A program made the translations under genes and the position numbers. A model generated the notes under the pieces. That model worked only from the letters and a program-made list of their open reading frames with translations, had not been told where the DNA came from and searched no databases. Shown in pieces: positions 23,269 to 32,093 of a stretch of 64,000 bases of DNA. The stretch is taken from assembly GCF_008123965.1 (NCBI RefSeq), contig NZ_VSTH01000018.1:1-64000 (forward strand), given 5' to 3'. Source of the DNA: Bradyrhizobium hipponense. Its GTDB lineage: Bacteria > Pseudomonadota > Alphaproteobacteria > Rhizobiales > Xanthobacteraceae. The stretch's first letter is position 1. Each line of letters opens with the position of its first letter.

Positions 23269-24393
23269 ATGTTCAAGCGCATGATGATCATGCTGTGTAT
23301 TGCTGGTGCGGTCTTTGCCGCGCTGGCCTGGTTCGTCAATTTCCGCGCCGGCATGATCAGGCAGGCTATGGCCGCGCTCGCCGATCCGCCGCAGACGGTA
23401 TCGACGACCACCGCCCAGTTCAGCGACTGGCAATCCTCATTGACCGCCATTGGCACGTTTCGCGCCGTGAACGGCGCCGATCTCTCGCTGCAACAGCCCG
23501 GCATCGTGGACGCGATTCATTTCGACTCCGGCAAGGACGTCGCCGCCGGCGACGCACTGCTCGATCTGCACAAGGAAGACGATGTCGCCAAGCTGCAATC
23601 CTTGCAAGCCACGGCAGACGGTTTCGGCATCACCCTACGGCGCGACCAGGGCCAACTGAAGATCAATGCCGTCAGCCAGGCGACGGTCGATAGTGATGTC
23701 GTCAACGAGCGCAACGCGCTCGCCCTCGTCGCGCAGCAGCGAGCGCTGGTGAACCAAAAAACACTGCGGGCGCCGTTTTCAGGACGACTTGGTGTGCGTC
23801 AGGTCGACGTCGGCCAATACCTGACCGCCGGCACCGCCATCGTTACGCTGCAGGCTCTCGACCGTCTGTTCGTCGACTTCACGCTGCCACAGCAGGCTAT
23901 CGACCAGGTCAAGGTCGGCCAGGAGGTTGTGGCGCGCGTCGATGCTTTCCCGGACCGCAGCTTCAAGGGCACCGTGCAGGCATTCAATTCCAAGGTCGAC
24001 CAAAGCAGTCGCAATGTCCAGGTCCGTGCGCTGTTCGAAAATGCGGACCGCAGGCTCCTGCCCGGCATGTTCGCGCGGATCGACGTGCGGGTCGGGCGTC
24101 CGACGAGCTACCTCACGCTGCCGCAGACCGCGATCGTCTACAATACCTACGGAGAATCCGTCTACCTCGTGGTCAAAAGCGACGCGCCGGGCAGGCAGGG
24201 ATTGCTGGCCCGCCAGACCTTCATCAAGACCGGCGCCACCCGCGGCGATCAGGTGGCGGTGGTCTCGGGCCTCGATCAGAACGCAACCGTCGTCACGGCG
24301 GGCCAGATCAAGCTGCGGAACGGCACCCTGTTGAAGGTCGATAATTCCGTCACCCTGCCGAACGATCCAAATCCGTCACCCGTCGATCAGTGA
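23269..24393 (+). CDS. RND efflux periplasmic adaptor (membrane fusion protein), 374 aa
   Basis: ATG 23269. One N-terminal membrane anchor (MMIMLCIAGAVFAALAWF), then the lipoyl half motifs (VDAIHFDSGKDVAAGDALLDL and RAPFSGRLGVRQVDVGQYL), a helical hairpin between them, and a beta-barrel domain with LLPGMFARIDV. It links the inner-membrane pump to the outer channel. It follows the channel gene by 17 bp and ends 10 bp before the permease, so all three form an operon under the TetR-like repressor. Confidence 0.93.
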   Translation: MFKRMMIMLCIAGAVFAALAWFVNFRAGMIRQAMAALADPPQTVSTTTAQFSDWQSSLTAIGTFRAVNGADLSLQQPGIVDAIHFDSGKDVAAGDALLDLHKEDDVAKLQSLQATADGFGITLRRDQGQLKINAVSQATVDSDVVNERNALALVAQQRALVNQKTLRAPFSGRLGVRQVDVGQYLTAGTAIVTLQALDRLFVDFTLPQQAIDQVKVGQEVVARVDAFPDRSFKGTVQAFNSKVDQSSRNVQVRALFENADRRLLPGMFARIDVRVGRPTSYLTLPQTAIVYNTYGESVYLVVKSDAPGRQGLLARQTFIKTGATRGDQVAVVSGLDQNATVVTAGQIKLRNGTLLKVDNSVTLPNDPNPSPVDQ

Positions 24394-24403
24394 GATAGAA
24401 AAC

Positions 24404-27400
24404 GTGTCCTTTACCGACATCTTCATTCGTCGGCCGGTGCTTGCGATCGTCGTCAGCCTGATGATCCTGGTGCTGGGTCTGAAGTCGATGACGTCGCTGC
24501 CGATCCTGCAATATCCGCGCACACAGAACGCGATCGTCACGGTGACGACGACGTACTACGGCGCGGATTCTGCGATCGTCGCCGGCTTCATCACCACGCC
24601 GCTGGAAAGCGCCATCGCTCAGGCCAATGGCATCGACTACATGACGTCGACCAGCCAGTCCGGCACCTCGACCATCATGATCAACCTCAGGCTGAACTTC
24701 GATTCCGGCAAGGCGCTCACCGAGATCAACACCAAGGTCAATTCGGTCCTCAACCAGCTTCCCAGCGGCGTGCAGCAACCGGTCCTGACCGTCAAGGTCG
24801 GCCAGACCATCGACGCCATGTATCTCGGCTTCAGCAGCGACGTGCTGGCGCCGAACCAGATCACCGACTATCTGATCCGCGTGGTGCAGCCCAAGCTGCA
24901 GGCCGTAACGGGCGTGCAGACCGCGGAGTTGCTCGGCAACAAGACCTTCGCGCTGCGTGCCTGGCTCGATCCGATCAAGCTTGCGGCCTACGGGCTGACC
25001 GCCTCCGACGTATCGACCGCGCTGTCGGGCAACGACTACATTGCCGGGCTCGGCACCACCAAAGGCCAGATGGTGCAGGTCAACCTGACCGCCGCCACGA
25101 ACCTGAAGTCTCTTCAGGAGTTTCGCGACCTCGTCGTCAAGCAGGCGGGCTCCTCGAACGTCAAATTGTCCGACGTGGCGAACGTCACTCTGGGCTCGGA
25201 GGATTACGACTCCTCGGTCGGCTTCAACGGAAAGCGCGCGGTCTACATCGGCATCCAGGTTGCGCCAAACGCCAACCTCCTCGACGTCATCAAAGGCGTC
25301 CGCGCCGTCTACCCCGACATCAAGGCGCAGCAGCCCGAGGGAATGAATTCCGAAATCATCTACGACTCCACCGACTTCGTGAACAGCTCGATCGACGAGG
25401 TGATCCATACCCTTGTCGAAGCGCTTCTGATCGTCACCGTGGTGGTCTTCCTGTTCCTCGGCTCGTGGCGGTCGGTGCTGATTCCCGTGATCGCGATTCC
25501 GCTGTCACTGATCGGCACCTTCACCCTGCTGCTGGCGCTCGGCTTCTCGATCAACCTGCTGACGCTGCTGGCGTTGGTGTTGGCAATCGGTCTCGTGGTC
25601 GACGACGCCATCATCGTCGTCGAGAACGTCAACCGGCATCTGGCCGAGGGCACCAGGCCGTTGCAGGCGGCGATCATGGCCGCGCGGGAACTGTCGGGCC
25701 CGATCCTGGCCATGACGGTCGTGCTGATCGCGGTCTATGTGCCGATCGGATTCCAGGGCGGCTTGACCGGCGCGCTCTTCACCGAGTTCGCTTTTACACT
25801 TGCCGGCGCAGTCGCCGTATCGGCCATCATCGCGTTGACGCTCACACCGATGTGCTGCGCGTTCATTCTCAAGCCGCCGAACACCGGCAATCCGACGCTG
25901 AACGATCGAATCGTCGGGTTCATCGACGCCCGCATGGAGTGGTTGCAACACCGCTACCGGCGGTTGCTCGAATCGAGCCTGACGACGATCCCCGTCACGG
26001 TCGTCTTCGCAGCCTTGATCTTGAGCAGCATCTACTGGCTCTACACGAATTCCAAGAATGAGCTGGCGCCGGAAGAAGATCAGGGCGCAATCCTGATGCA
26101 ATCCACGCTCGCCCCGAACGCCACACTTCAGCAGAAGCTGTTGTATTCTGCCGAGGTATACCGGCGCATTTCAGCCCACGCTGAAACCGCGGCGGTGTTC
26201 CAGCTCGATCTCGTCGGCAGCTCGATCGCGGGCTGGGTGCTCAAGCCCTGGGACAAGCGCGACAAGACCGCAGCCGAGTTGCAGCCAGTGCTCCAACAGG
26301 AGATGGCGGGGGTGGCGGGAGCCAAGATTGTCGCGTTCCAGCTGCCGCCACTGCCCGGGGCGAGCGGGCTTCCAATCCAGTTCGTGATCCAGACCACCGA
26401 CCCGTTCGATCGGCTCGATGGCATCGCGAAAGCATTCACCGCGGAGGCGTTGAAAAGCGGCAAGTTCATCTTCCTCGACAATGACCTGAAGGTGGACCAG
26501 CCGCAAACCTCGGTGCTGATCGACCGCGAAAAGACCGCGCAGCTCGGGCTGAAGCTCAGCGATGTCGGCGGTGCGCTCGGCGCCATGCTGGGCGGCGGGT
26601 ATGTCAACTATTTCGGCCTGGACGGCCGCTCCTACAAGGTCATTCCCCAGGTCGAGCAGCGCGAGCGACTGAACGCCGATCAGGTGCTGAACTATTACAT
26701 CAAGACCTCCGACGGCACGTCCGTTCCGCTGTCGACGGTGGCGTCGCTGAAAACAACCACGGTGCCGCAATCGTTGAATCATTTCCAGCAGGTCAATGCC
26801 GCCACTATCTCCGGCGTAGCCATGCCAGGTGTGATCACCGGCGAAGCGCTCGCGACGCTGAAGGAGATCGCGGACCGGACCCTGCCCAAGGGCTACACCA
26901 TCGATTATGGCGGACAGTCGCGGCAGTTCATTCAGGAATCATCCGGTTTCGCCGTTACCTTCGGATTTGCCCTGATCATCATCTTCCTGGCGCTGTCGGC
27001 GCAGTTCGAAAGCTTCCGCGATCCGCTGATCATCCTGGTCTCGGTGCCGATGTCGATCGCGGGCGCCCTGATCTTCATCATGCTGGGCATCAAGGGCGCG
27101 AGCCTCAACATCTACACCGAGGTCGGCCTCGTCACACTGATGGGGCTGATCAGCAAGCACGGCATTCTCATCGTCGAATTCGCCAACGAGCTACAGCATG
27201 CCGGCCGCTCCAAGCGCGATGCGGTCATCGAAGCGACCGCGATCCGGCTGCGCCCGATCCTGATGACCACAGCGGCCATGGTGATCGGCGTGATGCCGCT
27301 GATTACCGGATCCGGTGCGGGCGCAGCCTCGCGCTTCAACATGGGACTGGTCATTGCCTCGGGACTGTCGATCGGAACACTATTCACGCTGTTCGTCGTG

Positions 27401-27517
27401 CCCGCGTTCTACATTCTGCTTGCGGCCGACCATGGCAAGGCTGCCGCTGATGAAGATGCCGTGGACCACGATGCGGCCCCGCTCGCGCCCAACGCAGTCG
27501 CGCGCGCGACTGAATGA
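24404..27517 (+). CDS. RND multidrug efflux permease, 1037 aa
   Basis: GTG 24404 opens MSFTDIFIRRPVLAIVVSLM. The architecture is that of AcrB/MexB-type proton-driven pumps: 12 membrane helices, two large periplasmic loops, the TM4 proton-relay pair in LVVDDAIIVVENV (two Asp) and the Lys region in TM10 (MGLISKHGILIVEFANEL). It exports hydrophobic compounds from the inner membrane or periplasm. The length is normal and no damage is seen. Substrate range cannot be read from the sequence. Regulation is expected from the two operators before 21689. Confidence 0.95.
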   Translation: MSFTDIFIRRPVLAIVVSLMILVLGLKSMTSLPILQYPRTQNAIVTVTTTYYGADSAIVAGFITTPLESAIAQANGIDYMTSTSQSGTSTIMINLRLNFDSGKALTEINTKVNSVLNQLPSGVQQPVLTVKVGQTIDAMYLGFSSDVLAPNQITDYLIRVVQPKLQAVTGVQTAELLGNKTFALRAWLDPIKLAAYGLTASDVSTALSGNDYIAGLGTTKGQMVQVNLTAATNLKSLQEFRDLVVKQAGSSNVKLSDVANVTLGSEDYDSSVGFNGKRAVYIGIQVAPNANLLDVIKGVRAVYPDIKAQQPEGMNSEIIYDSTDFVNSSIDEVIHTLVEALLIVTVVVFLFLGSWRSVLIPVIAIPLSLIGTFTLLLALGFSINLLTLLALVLAIGLVVDDAIIVVENVNRHLAEGTRPLQAAIMAARELSGPILAMTVVLIAVYVPIGFQGGLTGALFTEFAFTLAGAVAVSAIIALTLTPMCCAFILKPPNTGNPTLNDRIVGFIDARMEWLQHRYRRLLESSLTTIPVTVVFAALILSSIYWLYTNSKNELAPEEDQGAILMQSTLAPNATLQQKLLYSAEVYRRISAHAETAAVFQLDLVGSSIAGWVLKPWDKRDKTAAELQPVLQQEMAGVAGAKIVAFQLPPLPGASGLPIQFVIQTTDPFDRLDGIAKAFTAEALKSGKFIFLDNDLKVDQPQTSVLIDREKTAQLGLKLSDVGGALGAMLGGGYVNYFGLDGRSYKVIPQVEQRERLNADQVLNYYIKTSDGTSVPLSTVASLKTTTVPQSLNHFQQVNAATISGVAMPGVITGEALATLKEIADRTLPKGYTIDYGGQSRQFIQESSGFAVTFGFALIIIFLALSAQFESFRDPLIILVSVPMSIAGALIFIMLGIKGASLNIYTEVGLVTLMGLISKHGILIVEFANELQHAGRSKRDAVIEATAIRLRPILMTTAAMVIGVMPLITGSGAGAASRFNMGLVIASGLSIGTLFTLFVVPAFYILLAADHGKAAADEDAVDHDAAPLAPNAVARATE

Positions 27518-27695
27518 GAGAACAGGAGCCGAAACACAGTTACGACTGCGCGGCCTACGAGCACAGCGATCGAAGGACCGGCATATCTCTCCGCAATTTT
27601 CCCGCTCCGACGATGCTCCAGTAGAACACGCCCGAAGGCCTTTACACTGGCAAGCTCAACGCAGAGCACCCGGGACGGTAAGTGACAAAACGAGG

Positions 27696-27861
27696 ATGGC
27701 CACTGATTTGCACGATATCGAGCAGCGGTACCAGCACCATCTCCGCGCGCCGGCTCTTGGCGGCAAGCGCCGCATAGATGAAGGTTTAGACGATCGACCA
27801 GAGCTTCGCCATCAGCATCCGCATGACGAGCAGCACCATGGCGCCGATCGCCGATCATTGG
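27696..27861 (-). pseudogene. Remnant of a NitT/TauT-type ABC transporter permease
   Basis: The minus strand reads MLMAKLWSIV-stop-TFIYAALAAKSRRAEM and VLVPLLDIVQ. This resembles the conserved stretch of nitrate/taurine-type ABC permeases (FTFVYG...AAKSRRAE...LVPLLDILQS), but an in-frame TAA interrupts it and both ends are lost. The rest of 27518-28012 shows no gene. It is a fossil. Confidence 0.45.
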
Positions 27862-28012
27862 AGCGCTACAACGTCCCACATGCTGGGTCGCAGCGCTTGT
27901 CCCAATCTCGCTGTCAATATGTACGGGAGCGTCACAAGCGACGTGCTTTAGAATTGCGGTCTAGGCGTCCCAAAGTTGCCTCAAGGTCCGTCTGGGGCTG
28001 GCACGAGAGTAC

Positions 28013-28555
28013 TCAGGGCTTCATGCGGGTCAGGAGCCGATCTCGGAAGCCGTACTGGTGTACTAGTGCGGCAGCTGCATGCAATGCGGCGACCACCACT
28101 GTCGTATTGGCTGCAATTCCATGCCAAGCCTGGATGGCACGAAGAGTCGCCGGATTGTGCGTACCGAACTGCGGGACCGACCACGTCCCGAAGAGGGTAG
28201 CGCCCCTGTAAGATGCATCGAGTGTTCCCAATAGCAACACCAGGGCGAGGAGGAGGTAAAGGCTGCCGTGCGTGAGTTTGGCTATGAAATGTTGCAGTCC
28301 GCCCCTGACCGGCGGCAGACTGCGGCCGAATCGCATCCGCCAGAGAACTCTTGTGGGTAGCACAACGAGGAGGATAGCTCCGACCACAACATGCACGGAC
28401 CACATCGCAGCACGATCTGCTCTTGGAAACCAATCGGCAGTCTGCCCAAGAACCCACAGCACCAAAACGAGGGCGACCGTGATCCAATGCAGCCAGATGG
28501 TGATCGGATCATAACGAGCGACGTCATCGAACAGATGTTCTTCTGTTGCCGTCAT
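28013..28555 (-). CDS. Cytochrome b561 family protein, 180 aa
   Basis: ATG 28555 is chosen; an upstream ATG would add eight residues. Four membrane helices carry the haem-ligand histidines expected of the family: ITIWLHWITVALVLVLW, MWSVHVVVGAIL, AKLTHGSLYLLLALVLLLG and a last helix with AWHGIAANTTVVVAALHAAAALVHQY. It probably passes electrons between quinol and a periplasmic acceptor. The promoter region carries a copy of the TAAA-N6-TTTA element (28646-28685), which links it to the respiratory and stress genes further right. Confidence 0.9.
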   Translation of the reverse strand: MTATEEHLFDDVARYDPITIWLHWITVALVLVLWVLGQTADWFPRADRAAMWSVHVVVGAILLVVLPTRVLWRMRFGRSLPPVRGGLQHFIAKLTHGSLYLLLALVLLLGTLDASYRGATLFGTWSVPQFGTHNPATLRAIQAWHGIAANTTVVVAALHAAAALVHQYGFRDRLLTRMKP

Positions 28556-28645
28556 TGGCCTTCTTACCTCGCGATGCATCTTTGTTGGGTCGGCACTCCG
28601 CTGCGGCCGCGATCAGAACGTAGGCAGATTAGTGAAACCCATCGA

Positions 28646-28685
28646 CTAAAATCGCTGTTCAAACACTAAATCTGAATTCATAGTC
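28646..28685. promoter_or_regulatory. Shared 16-bp element, copy 1 (before cytochrome b561)
   Basis: CTAAATCTGAATTCAT at 28666-28681 fits YTAAATTCGAGTTTAG with three changes. A further CTAAAATCGC block lies exactly 20 bp upstream (28646), giving 10-bp periodicity. The element is 91 bases or more from the start codon. Confidence 0.5.
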
Positions 28686-28856
28686 CGGTAGGTGAGAATG
28701 CCATTGGCAGAGTGTAGCGGCCTTCTATGCTTCGGCTCCTGAGCTCATCTCACCTGCTCAAGATGCGGCGCATCGCCCGTTCGATGCGGCAAGCAGGGGC
28801 GGCGCTTTGCAACAGCCGCCCCCCGCACGATGCCTTGCCTAGGTGTCGGGCGAGCG

Positions 28857-29099
28857 TTAGCGATGCCAAGGCCGCACATAAATGTTGCCTCCGGCGAACA
28901 CGGGAGCCGCACCGCCGGCTCGCTCCAGGCCCATTCTGCCTGCAGGTGTCAAGGCCCCGCCATTCAGCACATCCCGGTTGGGATACATCGATGCGAAGGC
29001 CGCAGGCTCTTGATCCGCGAAGGACCATGCTGCATAGGCAGATGGAATTGTCGCCATCGAGATCAGGGCCGCAGCGGCCAGAATCTTGAAAACAGTCAT
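28857..29099 (-). CDS. Small secreted protein, 80 aa
   Basis: Signal peptide MTVFKILAAAALISMATIPSAYA, then a short mature part with FADQEPAAFASMYPNRDVLNGG, TPAGRMGLERAGG and a C-terminal NIYVRPWHR. This resembles a group of small periplasmic proteins in Bradyrhizobium with conserved YPNRDVLNGG; no function is known. It stands alone. Confidence 0.7.
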   Translation of the reverse strand: MTVFKILAAAALISMATIPSAYAAWSFADQEPAAFASMYPNRDVLNGGALTPAGRMGLERAGGAAPVFAGGNIYVRPWHR

Positions 29100-29115
29100 A
29101 CTCGTCTCCGTTGTC

Positions 29116-29322
29116 TCACTCGTGCGGAGAGTTCGCGGCTTGCGATGACGGCTGCTCTGTCAGTGGCGTTTCCTTGGAAGTTTCTACGTGATTGATGTAG
29201 GCATTCCTCGCAAGAACCCGGCGTTGTTGCGGATCACTCTTCCGAGAAGGTGAAATCAAGTGGGGGCTACCTACGCCATTTGTCGAATTATGATTGCCGT
29301 GCGCAGATGCGGGAATCTGCAT
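29116..29322 (-). CDS. Possible small protein, 68 aa
   Basis: ATG 29322 opens MQIPASAHGNHNSTNG..., a polar, His/Asn/Ser-rich sequence with no signal peptide. It ends 17 bp before the start of the secreted protein. Codon use is less convincing than in the neighbours, so it may be an untranslated leader. Confidence 0.3.
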   Translation of the reverse strand: MQIPASAHGNHNSTNGVGSPHLISPSRKSDPQQRRVLARNAYINHVETSKETPLTEQPSSQAANSPHE

Positions 29323-30195
29323 TCATAGTCGTGATCCACTCACGCGGTCGTGCCCTGCCGCAGCGCATTTAGCGCCTAGATTCAAGAGCAGGTCACCTCA
29401 TCACGTGGCGCACAAATCATGAGGCCGCTTTCCGTTCTTTGCGTCGCAGCTCGTCTTCTCTGGAGCCTCGGCATTTGTCTGCGCGGCATGGGATCGCACA
29501 TCTCGACTGCGAGCGCGCTCGATACGAGCGCCGCTACGCCAGGAGCGATTTCCTTCACGGCGCTCTCGGTGATCATGCCATGAAAGGTCCGCTGCTCGGC
29601 AGGAACAGCGATCGATGAGAACGCGCGCCCTAAAAATGCTGCAGGGATCGATCGGTCGCCGGCTGTTGAAAGATGCGCACGCGCCGTTGAAGAGCGCACA
29701 GCAGTTGGAGGAAGTTCGATGCGTTACGGCGTAGCCTTGGGTGTGCTGGTGAGGCTGCTCACTTCTCCGATCGCGCGCAACATTGCGAAGGTCCAGCTGT
29801 CAGCGAACCTTTATCCGACGCGCCGGGCAATATGTCTTGTCGCGATCTGACGTAGTCATTCGCCCCACCATGATCAGGCGTAAGAGCACCGGCTGATAGA
29901 TTCGACGGTCGCATGGTGAGGGCCCGGCCTGAAACGCGCCGAGCTTTCCCCGCCGGTAGCCACGTTCCGGTCGGAGGCACCGTCAGAAGAGCAAGCGCCG
30001 CAGCCGCGCGCAAAGCAGGAGCGCCTGCAGGCTCTGTGGATGATGCGACCTGCGACGTAGGCTTGCCAGCCTCACTACGAGAAGGGGAGTGGTCGTAAGC
30101 GGGGCTTGACGTAGAGGCGTGGCCGGTTTGGCGACTGCGCAGGCGCTGTTCCAGCGACCGCCGTGGACTGCCAGGATGTCCGTCGCGACAACATG
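29323..30195. other. Long stretch with only weak small open frames
   Basis: No gene is well supported in these 870 bases. The plus strand has a 54-aa frame at 29419-29583 (MRPLSVLCVAARLLWSLG..., signal-like but without a ribosome site) and a 43-aa frame at 29719-29850 (MRYGVALGVLVRLLTSP...) with GGAGG ahead. Both could be remnants. The second is the better candidate. Confidence 0.3.
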
Positions 30196-30813
30196 TTACG
30201 CTTCCGAACAAAAATCGGCTGGATTGCCCTGAATTGCCGGCACCGACTGTTTGTGGTCTGGCACCGGGACGTCAAAGCCGTTTAAGGTGACCGAAACCAG
30301 GCAGTACAGGCCAACGAGGTAGATGAGTTCTGCGGCACCCTCCTCGCCGAAAACCCTCACGGCTCGCCGGTGAATGATCTCTGGAAGAACGCCACCAGAG
30401 ACGAGGGCGGAAGCGACTTCATGTGCGACGGCTTCCTCATCCGTGAGATTTCCTGGGCATTGCCCGGCCGCGATTGCCGCGATCTTGTCTTCTGATAGCC
30501 CGGCCGCTTCCGCGATAGAGACATGGGCGTAAAGCTCGTACGCCGAACGAAAATGCGCGCCGGTGACAAGGATCGCCACTTCGCGCACCAAACCTGGCAG
30601 CGTCGGCGAGAAGGACAGAACTTTGACAAGCTCCCAAATTGGTCCGCCGAACTTGGAGAAACGCAGCCACGGATTCCACGGGCCAATCAATATGCCTTGA
30701 CCATTGATGGCTTCAAATCCCTTGAATTTCGTTTCGATCCCGCTGCGCATGTCGCGATAGAGCGTTCTCTGTTCGGGATTGAACTCAGAGGTTGAGAGAA
30801 GGGCCAGGCGCAT
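30196..30813 (-). CDS. Carboxymuconolactone decarboxylase-family protein, 205 aa
   Basis: ATG 30813 follows AAGGAAA. The all-helical AhpD/CMD-like fold is suggested by LVREVAILVTGAHFRSAYELYAHVSIAEAAGLSEDKI (in pieces) and AELIYLVGLYCLVSVTLNGFDVPVP. The CxxC of peroxidase-type AhpD is absent, so a thiol peroxidase role is unlikely, and a lactone or hydratase-type role is possible. It lies downstream of the cupin-cytochrome pair in the same direction, separated by 135 bp. Confidence 0.8.
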   Translation of the reverse strand: MRLALLSTSEFNPEQRTLYRDMRSGIETKFKGFEAINGQGILIGPWNPWLRFSKFGGPIWELVKVLSFSPTLPGLVREVAILVTGAHFRSAYELYAHVSIAEAAGLSEDKIAAIAAGQCPGNLTDEEAVAHEVASALVSGGVLPEIIHRRAVRVFGEEGAAELIYLVGLYCLVSVTLNGFDVPVPDHKQSVPAIQGNPADFCSEA

Positions 30814-30948
30814 GCGAATTTCCTTTCTTCGTAGCAGCGGGATAGTGCGATCGCCATGACAGCGAGCACATTGTTCAATTTGGACGTGTAGCAAGCGTGC
30901 CGCTCTGTCGGAACGGCTAGGCAATCCCTTCGGTACGCAGTGAGAGCT

Positions 30949-31488
30949 TCAATTGTGCGGGACATCGTTACCATTTAGATCCGATGGGGACGTTCTGCTC
31001 GGTACGCGGATTTCGACGACGCCGTGGTTAAGGGCCTGATGGCACGAATTGCATGCGTCGGTCAGGCCGGCGTAGGTCTTGGCGAATGCCGTGCCATCCT
31101 TGGCTTGGATCGCACCGTTGAGTTCCCTAAATGGCTGTTCCGTGACGGAGGCAATCATCTGCGGAAGGGAGGTCTGCTGGTCGGTTGGATGGGATCGACC
31201 GAGCCGATCGAATGCGCCACGGAGCGCTCGAAGTTCGTAGGCCGCAAAATCCCAGTTTCCCTCCTGCTCGGCTCGCCAAAGTCGTTCGTGCCGCGGCTGG
31301 ATCGTCTCGATCATCAGATCGCTGATGCTCGGCAGATATCGGATAGCAGCAGGCGAGGGCGCTTCAGGCCCGGCGGAGACGCTGCGCGAGCTCACAAGAG
31401 CGATCGCCAAGAAGGCGGCCACGGCAATTGCGACCATGGCAACCAAAATCGGGCGGCGCCGGATGTGTGCTGCTCCTGTCTCGATCAT
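30949..31488 (-). CDS. Membrane-anchored or secreted c-type cytochrome, 179 aa
   Basis: An N-terminal hydrophobic helix (about 13-33) targets it to the periplasm, followed by a helical domain and a single C-terminal haem motif CNSCH at 146-150. The late haem motif and four-helix character recall cytochrome c' and its relatives. It could receive electrons in the periplasm or bind small gases. Its start overlaps the stop of the cupin gene (ATGA), so the two proteins are made together. Confidence 0.8.
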   Translation of the reverse strand: MIETGAAHIRRRPILVAMVAIAVAAFLAIALVSSRSVSAGPEAPSPAAIRYLPSISDLMIETIQPRHERLWRAEQEGNWDFAAYELRALRGAFDRLGRSHPTDQQTSLPQMIASVTEQPFRELNGAIQAKDGTAFAKTYAGLTDACNSCHQALNHGVVEIRVPSRTSPSDLNGNDVPHN

Positions 31489-31907
31489 GAGCGCACCGGA
31501 AGTGTGGGCCAGGCGTCGTCAGGGAGGTTAATAACAACGGGCGTCGCGGTGCTGCGCACGACGACCCATCGAAACGGTTCCTGCTTCGAAGGATTGATCT
31601 CCATGTGCAGCAGGAAGGCGGGCACGTGAATGAAATCGCCGGCCCTCGCCTTCGCGACAGTTTCGCCTCTCTCGCCCCAGCGGATCTCGCAGATGCCCGA
31701 AAGCACGAAGGCAATCGTCTCTTGCTCTCCGTGATGATGAACACCGGTTTGTGATCCCGGCCCCACTTCAAACAGTCCACCCCAGATGGCCGAAGCGATA
31801 TTGAGCTCCGGTGCGATCGCGGCGCGACGCTCGCATCCCGGCGTCTGCGCCGTTCCCTGATCGAATTGAGCGGGGCTGACGATGTTGATTGTCGCAGAAG
31901 TACTCAT
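31485..31907 (-). CDS. Cupin-domain protein, 140 aa
   Basis: The cupin motif 1 is clear (GVHHHGEQETIAFVLSG, with two metal-binding His, a Glu and a Gly), and motif 2 follows with GDFIHVPAFLLHMEIN. A small single-domain cupin of this sort binds a divalent metal and may act as a dioxygenase, isomerase or sensor; the substrate is unknown. It is the first gene of a pair with the cytochrome. The shared 16-bp element lies 62 bases upstream. Confidence 0.88.
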   Translation of the reverse strand: MSTSATINIVSPAQFDQGTAQTPGCERRAAIAPELNIASAIWGGLFEVGPGSQTGVHHHGEQETIAFVLSGICEIRWGERGETVAKARAGDFIHVPAFLLHMEINPSKQEPFRWVVVRSTATPVVINLPDDAWPTLPVRS

Positions 31908-31968
31908 GGCGTCCCGAATTTATTTTGATGCTCATTTGGTGAGTTAGGGCGCCTCGACTAGAGAACCA

Positions 31969-31988
31969 CTAAATTCCGGTTTAATGAT
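31969..31988. promoter_or_regulatory. Shared 16-bp element, copy 2 (before the cupin operon)
   Basis: CTAAATTCCGGTTTAA fits the consensus YTAAATTCGAGTTTAG with three differences, keeping TAAA and TTTA ten bases apart. It lies 62 bases upstream of the cupin start, at a typical activator or operator position. Confidence 0.6.
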
Positions 31989-32093
31989 CTGGCTGGTAGT
32001 GGCATACGCAGCTGGTGTGCCAAGCTGATCAGCTCCCCAGTGCCGGTCGCCGCCGAACCCGCGCCGAGCTCTTTGAGCATGCCAACTCTCGCT

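Noticed and set aside
24404..27517. Long antisense open frames within the RND permease, and likewise in ku and groEL
   Set aside because: They are a by-product of high-GC codon use on the opposite strand; they lack ribosome sites and their products look like reversed coding sequence.
27315..28211. A 298-aa plus-strand frame running out of the RND permease
   Set aside because: It overlaps the permease in another frame and reads as His/Arg-rich filler; the only real signal in the area is the ABC permease remnant on the other strand.
29382..29699. A 105-aa minus-strand frame
   Set aside because: No ribosome site, no domain and unusual composition; the plus strand has competing frames of equal weakness.
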